Below are positions 31,725-41,603 of a stretch of 41,603 bases of DNA, one piece after another. The notes beneath the pieces were generated by a model. It saw only the letters and a program-made list of their open reading frames with translations, was not told the DNA's origin and ran no database searches. The stretch is from NCBI GenBank assembly GCA_000827205.1, contig KN832562.1, positions 1,324,300-1,365,902 of the forward strand, written 5' to 3'. The position numbers and the translations under genes were made by a program. The DNA comes from Plicaturopsis crispa FD-325 SS-3. Its lineage: Eukaryota > Basidiomycota > Agaricomycetes > Amylocorticiales > Amylocorticiaceae. How positions within the stretch are numbered: the stretch's first letter is position 1; each line of letters opens with the position of its first letter.

Positions 31725-32285
31725 TCGCGGGCCCGAGTGTAGATCGATAGCACTCGGCTCTAAGTACTTGGCTAAGTATCTTGCCATCGAGGTGGAATGG
31801 CACGAATGCTCGATATGCACTGACATATTTGCGTTTCACATGTCGGAAATAATGCGAGTACGACGCGCGGAGCAGAAGAGAAGGGCTTGCTCGTAGCAGG
31901 CGGGCCCTACAGTACGCAATGTCCGCGCTAAGTCCGTGCTAAGTCCGTGCATTCCAGCGGTGTTCCACGCGTGCGGCGTCCAGCAGTATGGATCCGTAGC
32001 CAAGTCGAGGATGCCAATAGTGGCAGTTGAAGAGAGGATGAGAGCTTCCAGACCTCTGGCTGTGGTACAGGTTCGACAAACAAACGACTCAGAGTTGAGT
32101 CGGAGGAAGCAGCAGCGGGGACATGTACTCGCTGCCGCTCAGTCTGCCATGGAAAGACATGCACACGCACCTAGTAACATTTCAAATCAGTCCGCATCCA
32201 GAGTAAGCACAAGGGTGACAGTAAGTAAATATACCAGATTAAATAAATAAACAAACATGCCGCGATACTTTTAACACCATGTCCA

Positions 32286-35183
32286 CTAATCGTACCCGTC
32301 GTCGAACCGATCCTCCACACCAGCGCGGACGTCCGGATCCTCCACGGCATTCTGCGTGTCGCCGAGATACAGGTTCGGCATAACGAGGGCAAGGATGATG
32401 GGGACGACGCTGAGGCACGTCGCGACGATGATCATCACCTTCATAGTATCGTCGTACGCTGTGACCACACACTACGTCAGCCTAGCCCACCAACTACAAG
32501 CGACAACGAGAAAGAGAATGACGACGTACCGAGGATGACACCCTCACGCGTGGGGTCCCCGCGCGGTATCGCCGCTACGGACGCGATGCTGCCGTACAGC
32601 TCTGCTCGCGCAGAATCTGAAAGCGTCGGGAGGTATTTAGCGAGGTTCGCAGGCATCGTGTTCGCCCATATCGCGCCCGCTGCACGCATCAGCATCAACC
32701 AAACAACCATTATTTTCAGTGTCGAGTCCAGTGCATGCAAAGGTACGTATAGGGAGGCGCCTCACCGATAGCCGTCCCCACCGCGCCCCCAATCTCCACC
32801 AGCAACAGAACCACCGCGGTGACCGTGGCGACGTCCGCGTGCGCGACGGCGGCCTGCGCGCCGACCTGCAGCGCCGTCGCCGCGAAGCCGCCGCCCATGC
32901 CCTGCAGCACCTGCGCCATCACGATCTCTGCGGTCGACGCGTTCGCGCCGCGCGAGTGGATCATTAGGCCTACGCCTCTAAGGAGGGTGATTTGGTGTTA
33001 GCGGGAGACATAGGGAAAGGGGTGGAGAGGAGAAGTGAGGGGACGTACAGGAGGCGGATACAGAGACCGCCGACTAGGACGTACTGCGGCGGTAGGGATC
33101 AGACATGTGTATCATGCATGGCCGGGCAACGATCACTACCTTATACCGCCGTAGAATCCGTAATGCAAGCCCAGCAATTATGCCGAAGAATGTCAATGCG
33201 ACGGTTTGCGTCTGCACAAAATATGTCGTGTTCACGAGGGACCTACAGGTATCGTCAGCCCCGTATACACAGTCGAGGAGGTGACGGGCGGTATACCATG
33301 GTTTGACGATTAGTATGAAGGAAAACAAATAAGTGAAGGTTAGATAGAATGACACCTTTGTTTGTGCGGTGAGAGTCAGCACACTACATATATAAAGGAT
33401 TTATGCACGAGCACTAGACGCACAAAATCAAAAAACCCAATGAGCGACGCGCCCACGACAGCGCGGTTCTCGAAATAATGCGCCGGTATGACGGGACGCT
33501 TCGCCACGCGCAGATCCCACACGGCGAAGACGCCCAGCAGCACGAGGCCCACGACTAGCATCGCCACTATCGAGCCTGCCCCCCAAATCCCCCAACACCA
33601 CGTCAAGTACCAATCAATCAATTAACTATTCATTCAAAGATATGCAGTAACAGGGACGGCGCACCGTTCTTCCAGCCCGCGTGCACCGTCTGGCTGAGCG
33701 TCAGCGGGAGGAGGATCAGCGCGACCGCAGCGCCGAGGAGGATCAGGCCGACGAGGTCGAGCTGCTCGGCCAGCGTTTGGAGCCGGCTGCCCAGCGTTGG
33801 TCTAAGCCCGCCGGTGGTCGAATCCTCAGCGCCGTCCCGCTCGCGCTGGAGCGCGGCCTCGAGGAGGCCCAGCTTCTTCGCTTTGTTCTCCGCCCAGAGC
33901 AGGACTGTTATGAGCGGGAAGAGCGACACGGGGACGAGGATCGCGAACATGCCGTCTGCGAGGGGGAGTGCATTACCCAGTTAGCGAAATGTGGATGCCG
34001 TAGCGTGACAGGAGGACGAGGGGAAAAGGAGGAGGAAAAGGAAAAGGAGGAGGAAAAGGAAAAGGAAAAGGAGGAGGGAGAGGGGAGGAAGAGGACGTAC
34101 ATCCCCATCTCCACCCGGCATGGCCGAGGACTGCGGTGGATATGTTAGCGCCGACGAACGCGTTGATGAGGAAGGGCGCGGAGACGAGCGACGAGACGAG
34201 CCCGCGCCATTTGAGCGTCGTGATGTCCGCGATGATGATCTGCGTCAGGAGCTGCAGGCCGCTGCATCGCGTGATGCGCGTGTGTGAGACCCGTATGGAG
34301 CAAATAGGGGACGGGAACTGACGTGTATCCACTGAGTCGCGCATGAGATGTTAGAGCGGCCACAGTGGGGGTAGGAAGGGGATGCTCACTCACACTGCGT
34401 ATATGACGATTCCGCCTGCTATCGTGCCGATGCTGTGGGCAGACGCGATCACGATATAGCCTAGAGGTACAGAGTCAACGCGGCTCCGGGGCATGACAGG
34501 TGCCATAATCGATAATCGGATCGGTATGTATGGACGCACCAACAACATAGAATATCACTGTCACCCTATTAACTCTGTGTGACACCGTTCATATGACCGG
34601 TTCGCTGAGACTCACAAACACCCAGGTATGCCGTTCCTCTAGAGGATACGTCTGCGGTTTTGGCGATGACGGGTTTGCCCACCGCAACTGCGAGTGCGAA
34701 TTGGGGATGCCAGTCAGCGCGTGTGCGCGAAGACACGAGACTCCGCGTGTGAATGAAGTGTGAAACGCACTGATGATAGACTGCGCCACCTGGATCGAGG
34801 ATATCAGGCTGTGCTTCCCAAAGCTCGAGGTCGCAAAGGCGAGGTAGTAGGACGTCGTGGAGCTGTCCAGCGAGTATATGTACGCGGCCAGGCCAAGACT
34901 GTGCACACGGGCGAATAAGCAGCAGTTTCATATCGAGTCAGTAAGTAGCCGGGACCGACACGGAAACACGCACGCACCTTCCAAAGAGAGCCCACTTGGA
35001 GTACCGCCCATACACTTTCTGCGCCAGCGCGACTTTCGCGACGCCAATATGCGCATCGTCCTCCGCGCGCACCGTAAACGAGCCCGAGCCGGAGAGGCGG
35101 CGCTGCCTGTGTGCGTGCTCCGCGTCGGTGAACGACGACGCGCTCGAGGGCTGGTCGTCTTTTTTGGGGGGCATCGAAAGCAT
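32286..35183 (-). CDS. Siderophore-iron MFS transporter (ARN/SIT family)
   Basis: Fifteen exons, complement of 32286-32458, 32530-32679, 32766-32977, 33049-33083, 33140-33242, 33297-33355, 33424-33575, 33665-33955, 34101-34261, 34323-34331, 34394-34460, 34540-34557, 34616-34687, 34771-34898 and 34978-35183; 611 residues. Fourteen membrane segments are expected. Family landmarks read through the splices: VYGRYSKWALFGSLGLAAYI, YLAFATSSFG, QSIIIAVGKPVIAKTADVSS, RGTAYLGVLIFYVVGYIVIA, QLLTQIIIADITTLKWRG and GWRWGYGMFAILVP. The second half has SFYLTFTYLFSFI, an outward loop with NTTYFVQTQTV, and a hydrophilic C-terminus. The family brings ferric siderophores into the cell by proton symport; which siderophore cannot be told. 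Two exons are only 18 and 9 nt. The promoter carries iron-GATA sites. An alternative start ATG lies at 35174. Confidence 0.9.
33956..34100 (-). other. Long polypyrimidine intron of the siderophore transporter gene
   Basis: At 145 nt this is the longest intron of the gene. On the coding strand 34020-34085 is almost pure C and T (CCTCC and TTTTCC units), seen on the plus strand as GGAGGAAAAGG repeats. It looks like a microsatellite expansion inside an ordinary intron. Confidence 0.8.
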
Positions 35184-35359
35184 GGAAAAATGAAAACGAA
35201 AGTGAGAGTAAGAAGAAAGAAAGGAACAGATTAATACGGGGAATGCGGATACCTGACGGAGCTTGCTCTATAAGTTCATAGGCGACATATGGGTGGCTCG
35301 ACATGAGAGGCGGCTGCTCTCGGAACACACGCCCCGAATCCTTCGTGGCATCACGATTT

Positions 35360-35368
35360 ATCTGATAA
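35360..35368 (+). promoter_or_regulatory. Iron-responsive GATA-factor site
   Basis: ATCTGATAA is an exact match to ATCWGATAA, the extended site of fungal iron-repressing GATA factors (SreA, Sre1, Urbs1 family). It lies about 177 bp upstream of the siderophore transporter ATG. The only gene that starts from this spacer is the transporter. Confidence 0.7.
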
Positions 35369-35399
35369 ACTTTACTCGTGGATCACGGAAGACTTTCAT

Positions 35400-35408
35400 A
35401 TCTGATAC
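35400..35408 (+). promoter_or_regulatory. Second, imperfect GATA site
   Basis: ATCTGATAC differs from the iron-GATA consensus only in the last base and lies 40 bp from the perfect site in the same orientation. Iron-GATA promoters often hold two sites. Confidence 0.5.
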
Positions 35409-35530
35409 ACCAACCCCCGCGTTGTAAACACGAACACTTACACGCACAGATAAATACAGTACAGTAGATAGAAATTGAAATATCCAAGCTCGGAGGACGT
35501 GCTCCTCGACGGGAGGAAACACCTTCCGAC

Positions 35531-36932
35531 TCACTCATCGCCGCTAAGCTCCTCGTCCGAGTCCCAGTCGCTCCCCGCAACGTCGTCGTCCTCATCTTCC
35601 AACTCCTCCTCTGACACATCTGCAGGCTGCCACACACCGTCAACCGCGTGTGCATGCCCGTACACATCTTCATCGTCCTCCTCGTCCAGGTCCGGGTCGT
35701 CCTCGGTCGTATCATACCGATCCTCAAAAAGTACAGGCCCACTTGGCTCAGCACGATGCTGGTGCTCCAGCAACGCGTCGAGGATCCTGTACCTGCCGGG
35801 ATGTGCGTGTGGATTTCCGGGGATTGCAGCCCCGTCGAGGGCAGCCCAATCCGTTTCCCCGAGCCAGTCCTCCTCGTTGTCTAGGTCCAGCCCGACGTCC
35901 TCGTCCAGCGCGTCCCGTTCAGACGATCCCGTGGAGCCCCCGTCATCGTCGTAGTCCTCTCGCGTCGCTTCGGTGTCCGCATCGGGCTGCGTAACCCACA
36001 CCCGGCCAGCAGTCAACACAGTCACCCACTCAATATGTCTCAGGCCCTCCCCCCGCCGGCCTTTGACAGCAAAGAACAACGCGTCCTCTAGTAGACCTTC
36101 CATAAACTCCCCGCCATCCTCGTCGCCCGCATCAAGCGCGATCCTCCGCCCGAGGCGGATCGCCCACTGGTCGCCGTCGAGCATGCCCGGGCCGGAGAAC
36201 GTCTCGAAGAGCGCGTCGTCGGCCCACGCCGTGATCCCCGTGTGCGCGGAGTACTCCAGCGCGAAGGCCTCGGACATGGCGCGCGTGGCCCCGCGCGCGA
36301 GGAGCTGGAAGTACTCCTCCGAGCGATGCGAGTACTGCGCGGGGATGGAGGCTAGGTAGCGCGGGACGTCTAGGAGCGGCGTCGTGGAGCGCGGGCCGAG
36401 GACTCTGTCTGCTGAGAGCGCTTCGTTGTCTGTACTTACGCCTTGGTAGTCCAGTTCGGGTCCGGTCTGCGAAGCGTTGAGGCAGATGAACTACAATGTG
36501 ACTGAGCCACTCACAGTATAAGTGCACCCGCACCCCGCACACACACCGTCGGCAACCTCCCATCCACAGTCCGGGTCTGGACACAGATATATAAATCCAT
36601 CGTTAACTGCCTGTCGTGGCGCGTCGCCCTCGTCCTCCGCTTCCGAGGGAGATTCCTGCGCGTCACTGTCCTCCTCGGCGAAATCCTCGTCGTCCGAGTA
36701 CGTAGAGTCCATCGTGTCGTCGTAAGGATCACTCTTCTCCAGGAGAACCTTGACAGCAGCCTTGAGGGACGCGATTTCCGTGCGCTGGCTGGATATTTTC
36801 TGTCCATAAACGCGTCAACATGGCTTCAATGTATAATATGATCAGCGACCTGGAGCGAGTGCTACGCACCTGCCTATACGCTCTTTGTCGAGACTTGAGA
36901 TTCTCTACCTCTCGTCGCGCGCTTGCATTCAT
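35531..36932 (-). CDS. DUF8191-like protein with coiled coil and possible zinc ribbon
   Basis: Three exons, complement of 35531-36490, 36515-36799 and 36870-36932, give 435 residues. The N-terminus is a charged heptad-like helix (REVENLKSRQRAYRQKISSQ, continuing to about residue 45). A long acidic stretch follows, then a cysteine motif CPDPDCGWEVADGVCAGCGC (C-x4-C-x8-C-x2-C), a likely zinc ribbon. The main domain has the family-like run YFQLLARGATRAMSEAFALE, then GITAWADDALFETFSGPGML, then GDQWAIRLGRRIALDAGDED, FMEGLLEDALFF and GRVWVTQP. The last 150 residues are very acidic. I assign the family from memory of related mushroom proteins, so the number is less certain than the relationship. A 24-nt gap between exons 2 and 3 is unusually short for an intron; the true splice may differ slightly there. 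Function unknown. Confidence 0.65.
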
Positions 36933-37693
36933 GATTGTCGATGAATAAAAGATGATAAATGAAATAGAAAGTGAGCCACTGGGAGTTCAAAGTTAGAAAC
37001 GCGAGAAAACGCGTCCACGACGCGTCGATGAGAGTGAAACAAAAGGCTGCGGAATTTGAACTTCTCGGCAAAGTGGCATCGCAGCAGCGCGCGCGCGCTT
37101 CCCGGACTTCATTTTTATTTCGCTTCAAGTTTCTCCTGTTTCCTCAGCCTGTTCCTTCGACCAGTACCGTCTTGCTGCTCTCAACCACGTCGGGACCTAT
37201 TCTCGTCCTGTTGCGCTCGATTATCATATGGCTTGCACGTCAAGAACAAGTGTCACCAAATCCGGACAAGAGAGTAGGACTTACGCCCTTGTAATGCCGA
37301 ATGCTACCAGGACGTACAATATCACGAATGCATCTCCGGACGGTTTCGTGAACACTGCAGCCCGTGAGTGGCCAGTATTTTCCTCGTATAGCCTACTCGA
37401 ATACTGACGAAGGTCGTGGAACTGTCCGCAGCATCGATACTAGTACTCGCTCGAGCGGTTGATCGTTATCGCCAACAAGCGCCCACATATCGTCCAGCCT
37501 CGTGTTTCCGGCGTGGAGAGAACGAGAACAAATCCTTCCCCTCCGGCCGATTTCCTGCATGTTCTCGGCTTAGACGGACGCTGCTAAGTACTTACCTCGC
37601 TGACGTGTACACGCACCCTTCGCACCTCGATCTGTCATTCAACTCGCTATCGCGCAGTCTCATAATCTATACGCTTAATCTCGCGCACCATCA
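36933..37693. other. Divergent intergenic region
   Basis: Separates the DUF8191-like gene from the first RBR-family gene, transcribed away from each other, so it should hold both promoters. No gene is seen. Confidence 0.5.
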
Positions 37694-39032
37694 ATGACGT
37701 TCGCCCCGACCAAGCTATTCCACCTCTCAGATGACACCCTCGATGTGATCACCGAGCGCAACACCCGGCAGAACGCCGTGGCGGCGTACGACCAATCCCC
37801 CGCCTCCCGCCCGCGCTATGATTTCTCTGACTTCATAGACCCCCCGACGGCGGATCTCATCTCGAGGCTGCTGCAGCAGGATGCAGAGGAGCTCGAGGCG
37901 TCGTTTCATTCCAAGCGAGCCCCGCCACAATCGGCACCTCGAATACCTCCTCCTGCCAGTGCAAAGCCGCCTCCATCTTCGAAATCCCAGTCCCAGAATG
38001 GTGCCGCGCCCACGAACAGCACCCTGGTCGATATCTCAAGTCTGGACCGAGAGTTCGCGCGCGCGCTGGCGCTGCAGCACAGGGCTGAGGAGGAGGACCG
38101 CGCCATGGCGCTCGCGATCTCGGAGGGGCGGACGCCTCCCCCGCCTTCCTTCGCGCAGATGTATGTCAGCAGCCAGCCCGTCGTTGGGAGACAGGCTCCA
38201 CCGCCGTGCGTGCTCTTGTGATAATGTGTTCACTATATATGTGCTGATTTGATTTCGACCTGCGGCATGAAGTAAGGCTATGAGGCGGGCTACTACCTCT
38301 CAGGCTACGAGTGCTGTGTTGCAGGGAAAGCTGCAGACTCAGATCCCAGTCCGTCCGCCGGACACGCAGCCCAAGACCTTAAATGCAATTTCCGACAAGA
38401 CAATGCCTCGTCCCATCACCAGGCAGACGCGCTCTCACTCAATGCCCCTTCCCGTCGCTGGTCCCAGTGCGGGGAACAGGAGCTCGGCAAAGCCCTTCAC
38501 TCGAAAGCGCACACCTTCCCCGCCACCCATTGCGGGGCCAAGTCAACCCCCGAGGTAAACACACTCTGCATGCCCTGGTATATACAGAACTAATGGCGAC
38601 TGGTGCCACAGGTTCCGATGTGCCATCTGCAAACTGACCCTCCCCCGCCCACACGAGACCTTCCAAGCCCCCTGCGGCCACCGCTACTGCAAATGGTGCC
38701 TCACCCGCCTCGCCACCACCTCCCTCCCCAGCACCCGCATGCACTGCTGCCCCCGCGCCCTCGAGGACCTCGACTCGCTCGCGCCCTTCCTAGAGCCTAG
38801 CGTCCTCGCGCGCCTGCGCAAGCGGTGCTTCGAGGCGGGCATCCCGCGTGCTTTTAGGGCGCATTGTGCTGACGTGCGGTGTGCGGCATTCATTGGGCCG
38901 TCGGCGTCGCCGACGACGCTAGTGTGTCCGCAGTGTGGGACGGTGACGAAGTTCCAGCCTGGGGGTTCGAAGGATTCGAGGCCGCGGTTGACAATCGAGC
39001 GGCCAGGGCACGCTAGGACGGCTGGACGGTGA
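37694..39032 (+). CDS. Truncated RBR-family protein: RING1 and partial IBR only
   Basis: Three exons, 37694-38205, 38273-38554 and 38612-39032, give 404 residues. Exon 1 holds the N-terminal region of this family (DFIDPPTADLISRLLQQDAE, LDREFARALALQHRAEEED). Exon 2 is a Pro/Ser/Arg-rich linker. Exon 3 starts the RING1: CAIC, then APCGHRYCKWC, then HCC. The in-between-RING part begins HCADVRCAAFIGP and has one more pair, CPQC, but stops about 25 residues later. The second half of the IBR and the whole RING2, including the catalytic cysteine, are absent. The neighbour 540 bp downstream is the full-length form with the same order, so this is a tandem duplicate that lost or never had the catalytic part. 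It cannot act as a transthiolating ligase; it might still bind E2 or compete. Confidence 0.8.
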
Positions 39033-39574
39033 GCCTTCTTGGTGGGTGCCAGACGACGAGTCTTGAAATATTCGTGGTCTCGTGGTGGTTTCTGCGCGCG
39101 TGTTCTACTTTCTTCTTCGGTTTTCCGCCGTTTCTCTCTCTCTCCGATATCGTTGCCCTCGTCCTCGATTGACTGTGCACGTCGCGTGTCGTAATGCAGC
39201 ATCGATTCTCTGTCGTACGTCTCCTGCAGCAGCAGCCCTACCCAATCATCTCGCGATCCTGTAACCTTGTCGATGATGCCTAACGTTATCGACCACGCTC
39301 GTCGACTGCGGCAGCACGTTCATAGCCAGGTATGCAGATGAGACTATCGGAAAAAACATATGTTAAACGAATTGCCTTTACAGATGGATCACCATAGGAT
39401 TCGTGATGGTCCGCAGCTGCAATTTGAGTTTGGGGCGGTTGTGCGGTGCTTCGGTGTCAGCAGTCAACAATAGATATATTCACCATCTCCTGCAAGTGTT
39501 CTACCGTCGTGCGTCTACCCGTTTCTCCAAACCCCAACGTGTCCCTGGCCCCCATCTCCATCGTTCGAAACGCT
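39033..39574. other. Spacer between the two RBR-family genes
   Basis: I searched for the missing RING2 pieces (CPGC, HITC or FCYLC-type motifs) in the plus-strand frames and saw none. The right half is the likely promoter of the second gene. Confidence 0.5.
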
Positions 39575-41112
39575 ATGACCGACTTCCTCCAGGACGTGGA
39601 CCTCGAGACCGCACGGCTCATCTCCTCACTCCTCCTCGACGACCTCGCAGACGTCGAGGCGACCTCCAAAGGCAAACGCCGCGCCGACGCGACCCCGCCG
39701 GACGCCGAGCTCGCCCTCCGCGCCCAGTCCGAGAGCCTGCGCAGTGAGCTCATGATGTTCGAAGACTATTGCTTGGCGAAGAGTCTGGATGCGGCGCTGC
39801 AGCGGGATCGTGGGGTGCTGGAGACGCTGTGTACGGTCGACCAGGCTGAGCACGATGACCATGCTGCTGCGGATGCGCTGTCCCGTGGTCAGGCTCTTCC
39901 CCCGCTGACTGCTTCTCAGCGACGCATGGAGGAAATCGTGATATCGCCCGACAGGTCAGCCAAAACGAGAACGATTATTGTCTCACCAAATGCTGACGAT
40001 TTCCCGACGATGTTAGTGATGATGATGATCTCTCCGACTCCGGCGAGGAGTCCTCCAACGAACGAGCTGAAGGCGCACAGCATCGTATGGGCACTGGCAA
40101 CAGGCATCCCTCTTCTTCCAAAATTCGACCGTCCGGTACGAAGTCGAGAGCGCTACCCAGGTACATAGCATCTCTCAAACGAGTCTGTACATCGCTTAAA
40201 ACGCCCTATCTAGGGTTGACTGTGTTATCTGCACTGATTCCTTGCCTATGGCAAAGTCGTTTCGCGCACCTTGCGGTCACTACTATTGCCGTAAATGTCT
40301 CGTCAGCTTGGTCGAAGCCGCCACACGCGACGAGTCACTGTTTCCCGTCCGTTGCTGTCAGCAGAACATTCCCACAGACGCCGTCTCCCTCTTTGCGAGG
40401 TCCCCGACGCTCATGAAGCTTTTCCAAGAGAGGTGCGTAGAATTCGGCACGCCATCCTCCGAGCGCCTGTACTGCGCGAAGGCGTCCTGTTCTGCATTTA
40501 TCGGCCCCGCCCCAAATCTGGAAGCCAACGTCGTATGCGCGAAATGCGAGACCATCGTCTGCTCTCTGTGCAAAGATATCGCCCATCCGAATCAACCGTG
40601 CGGTGAAAACGCAGCGACTCTCGAGGTGCGCGCCCTCGCAACGGCTGAGCATTGGCAAACTTGCCCAGGATGCCACGCCCTCGTAGAGCTACATTCGGGC
40701 TGCTATCATATCACCTGTCGCTGCAGAAAGCAGTTCTGCTACTTGTGCGCCGCGGACTGGAAGACGTGCGGCTGCGTCCAGTGGGATGAGCCTCGCTTGC
40801 TTGTGGCTGCTGAGCGTCAGGTCGTCAACCAGTTCGGCGCGCGTGCTGCGCAGGCTCGGCCTGAGGCCCACGCAGAGCGTGTCAGGCACCGGGCGGCCGA
40901 CCTTCGTGTCGACCACGAATGCGTCAGGCACAACTTCGTGTATAGGCATGGTGGAGGAATGTGCGAGCTGTGCGGCGACACTTTGCCCTTGTACATGATA
41001 GTATGCACCCTAACGCTCGAGGCTTCTTACATTGATACTGATAAAACAATGACAGCGGTGCACAAATTGCCAAACACTTGCTTGCAGAAGATGCGCACAA
41101 AATCGTCTTTGA
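39575..41112 (+). CDS. RBR-type E3 ubiquitin ligase (RING1-IBR-RING2)
   Basis: Four exons, 39575-39954, 40017-40160, 40214-41000 and 41056-41112, give 455 residues. Residues 1-125 are the family's N-terminal helical part (DLETARLISSLLLDDL, CLAKSLDAALQRD); 126-175 an acidic then basic linker. RING1 (about 177-225) has CVIC, APCGHYYCRKC and CC. The IBR (about 260-300) has YCAKASCSAFIGP, VVCAKC and VCSLC. RING2 (about 325-365) has CPGCHALVELHSGCYHITCR and FCYLCAADWKTCGC, with the catalytic cysteine in HITC. The last exon completes a final zinc site with RCTNCQTLACRRCAQNRL, the usual ending in these proteins. The family passes ubiquitin from E2 to its own cysteine and then to substrate. Substrate unknown. 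Without the last 55-nt intron the frame would run on to 41270, but then the closing cysteines are lost. Confidence 0.9.
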
Positions 41113-41603
41113 TGGGTTTCCTTCGAAGCCTCAAGGGGAAAATGCGCATGTCAGACGAGCTCAGACGAGACATGGTTTATATCTTGACCGCTGCCCTGTA
41201 CGAACGGTGGCAGTCCTCGATTGTTTTCACCAAATACAAGACGTTTTCCTCGCGAGCGCGGTCCTCATAGCATTCGGACGATCAACATACGCAGTATCGC
41301 CTCCTCGTTGTATGTGTATTCTGTATGGGCGATATACTGTAAAAAAATTATTTGCAAAACAAGTCGTAAAACGAGGTATTTTTTTCACAAGTTCACGCAT
41401 ACCTGCTTGTCACCTTCAACAAGTGTGTTTTAAGGCTTCTCATGCTCTGCGTACCTGCGAGCTCAGAAAAACACATGTTGCTGGTAAGGATACTGTTTTT
41501 ACCGCATGTAGCAGCAGTGCACTGACGTGAATACACAAGGCGCTGGAGATGCTACTAGCTGCCCAAGGGACGGCGGCGGCGCCGCCCTAGGCGCGCTGTG
41601 GCA
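41113..41603. other. 3' flank of the RBR gene to the window end
   Basis: AT-richer sequence, probably 3' UTR and terminator, ending in a GC-rich GGCGGCGGCGCCGCC run at the right edge. No gene is seen. Confidence 0.5.

Larger units (their letters stand above)
31506..32285. other. Beta-mannosidase promoter and siderophore-transporter 3' flank
   Basis: 780 bp with no supported gene. It holds a TATA box near the mannosidase gene and a 10-bp inverted repeat at 31699-31724. The left half is the likely mannosidase promoter. Confidence 0.5.
35184..35530. other. Siderophore-transporter promoter region
   Basis: 347 bp between the transporter ATG and the stop of the DUF8191-like gene. It holds the two GATA sites; no other gene is seen. 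Confidence 0.6.

Noticed and set aside
34000-34148. Plus-strand Glu/Lys-rich open frame
   Set aside because: It is the purine strand of a polypyrimidine intron in the siderophore transporter gene.
35475-35954. Plus-strand Ser-rich frame of 159 codons
   Set aside because: It is the antisense shadow of the acidic tail of the DUF8191-like protein.
40242-41270. Unspliced reading of the last RBR exon up to 41270
   Set aside because: A 55-nt intron (41001-41055) restores the conserved closing cysteines and the usual NRL ending; the unspliced form loses them.

Overview
The window looks like a piece of a nuclear chromosome from a basidiomycete fungus, most likely a wood-decay or litter agaricomycete such as a polypore. 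The reasons are many short introns (about 50-70 nt, GT-AG, several per gene), TATA boxes 40-90 nt upstream of ATGs, and protein families typical of Agaricomycetes (DUF6699, DUF8191-like, cysteine-rich small secreted proteins, short tandem RBR-type ubiquitin ligases). Exon coordinates were derived by hand from splice sites, frame continuity and family motifs; all spliced coding lengths given are multiples of three.

Layout. 1-6.7 kb is repeat-rich: a 23-bp minisatellite, a 2-kb stretch bounded by short terminal inverted repeats (1283-3293) holding decayed gene-like fragments, one small secreted protein gene (3611-4274, minus), and a family of partial duplications sharing a 33-bp core. 6.7-9.4 kb has two convergent genes (very acidic unknown protein; DUF6699 protein). 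9.4-14.0 kb is gene-free and built from diverged tandem and dispersed repeats. 14.0-21.4 kb has a secreted sedolisin (tripeptidyl peptidase type), a proline-rich unknown protein, a 112-aa unknown protein and a PD-(D/E)XK-like unknown protein. 21.4-25.4 kb shows no gene I can support. 25.4-35.2 kb is a nutrient block: a monocarboxylate-type MFS transporter (plus), a secreted GH2 beta-mannosidase (minus) and a siderophore-type MFS transporter (minus). 35.5-41.1 kb has a DUF8191-like protein with a possible zinc ribbon, then a tandem pair of RBR-family genes, the first lacking the catalytic half.

How it fits together. Four genes point to extracellular nutrition: protease, mannosidase, sugar/acid-type transporter and siderophore-iron transporter. 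The siderophore transporter promoter carries a perfect ATCWGATAA iron-GATA site, so iron-dependent repression is a specific prediction. The most striking structural feature is a set of micro-exons of 9-18 nt in four genes, which automatic gene callers are likely to miss. I saw no CRISPR array, rRNA or tRNA that I could support, and no clearly intact transposase.
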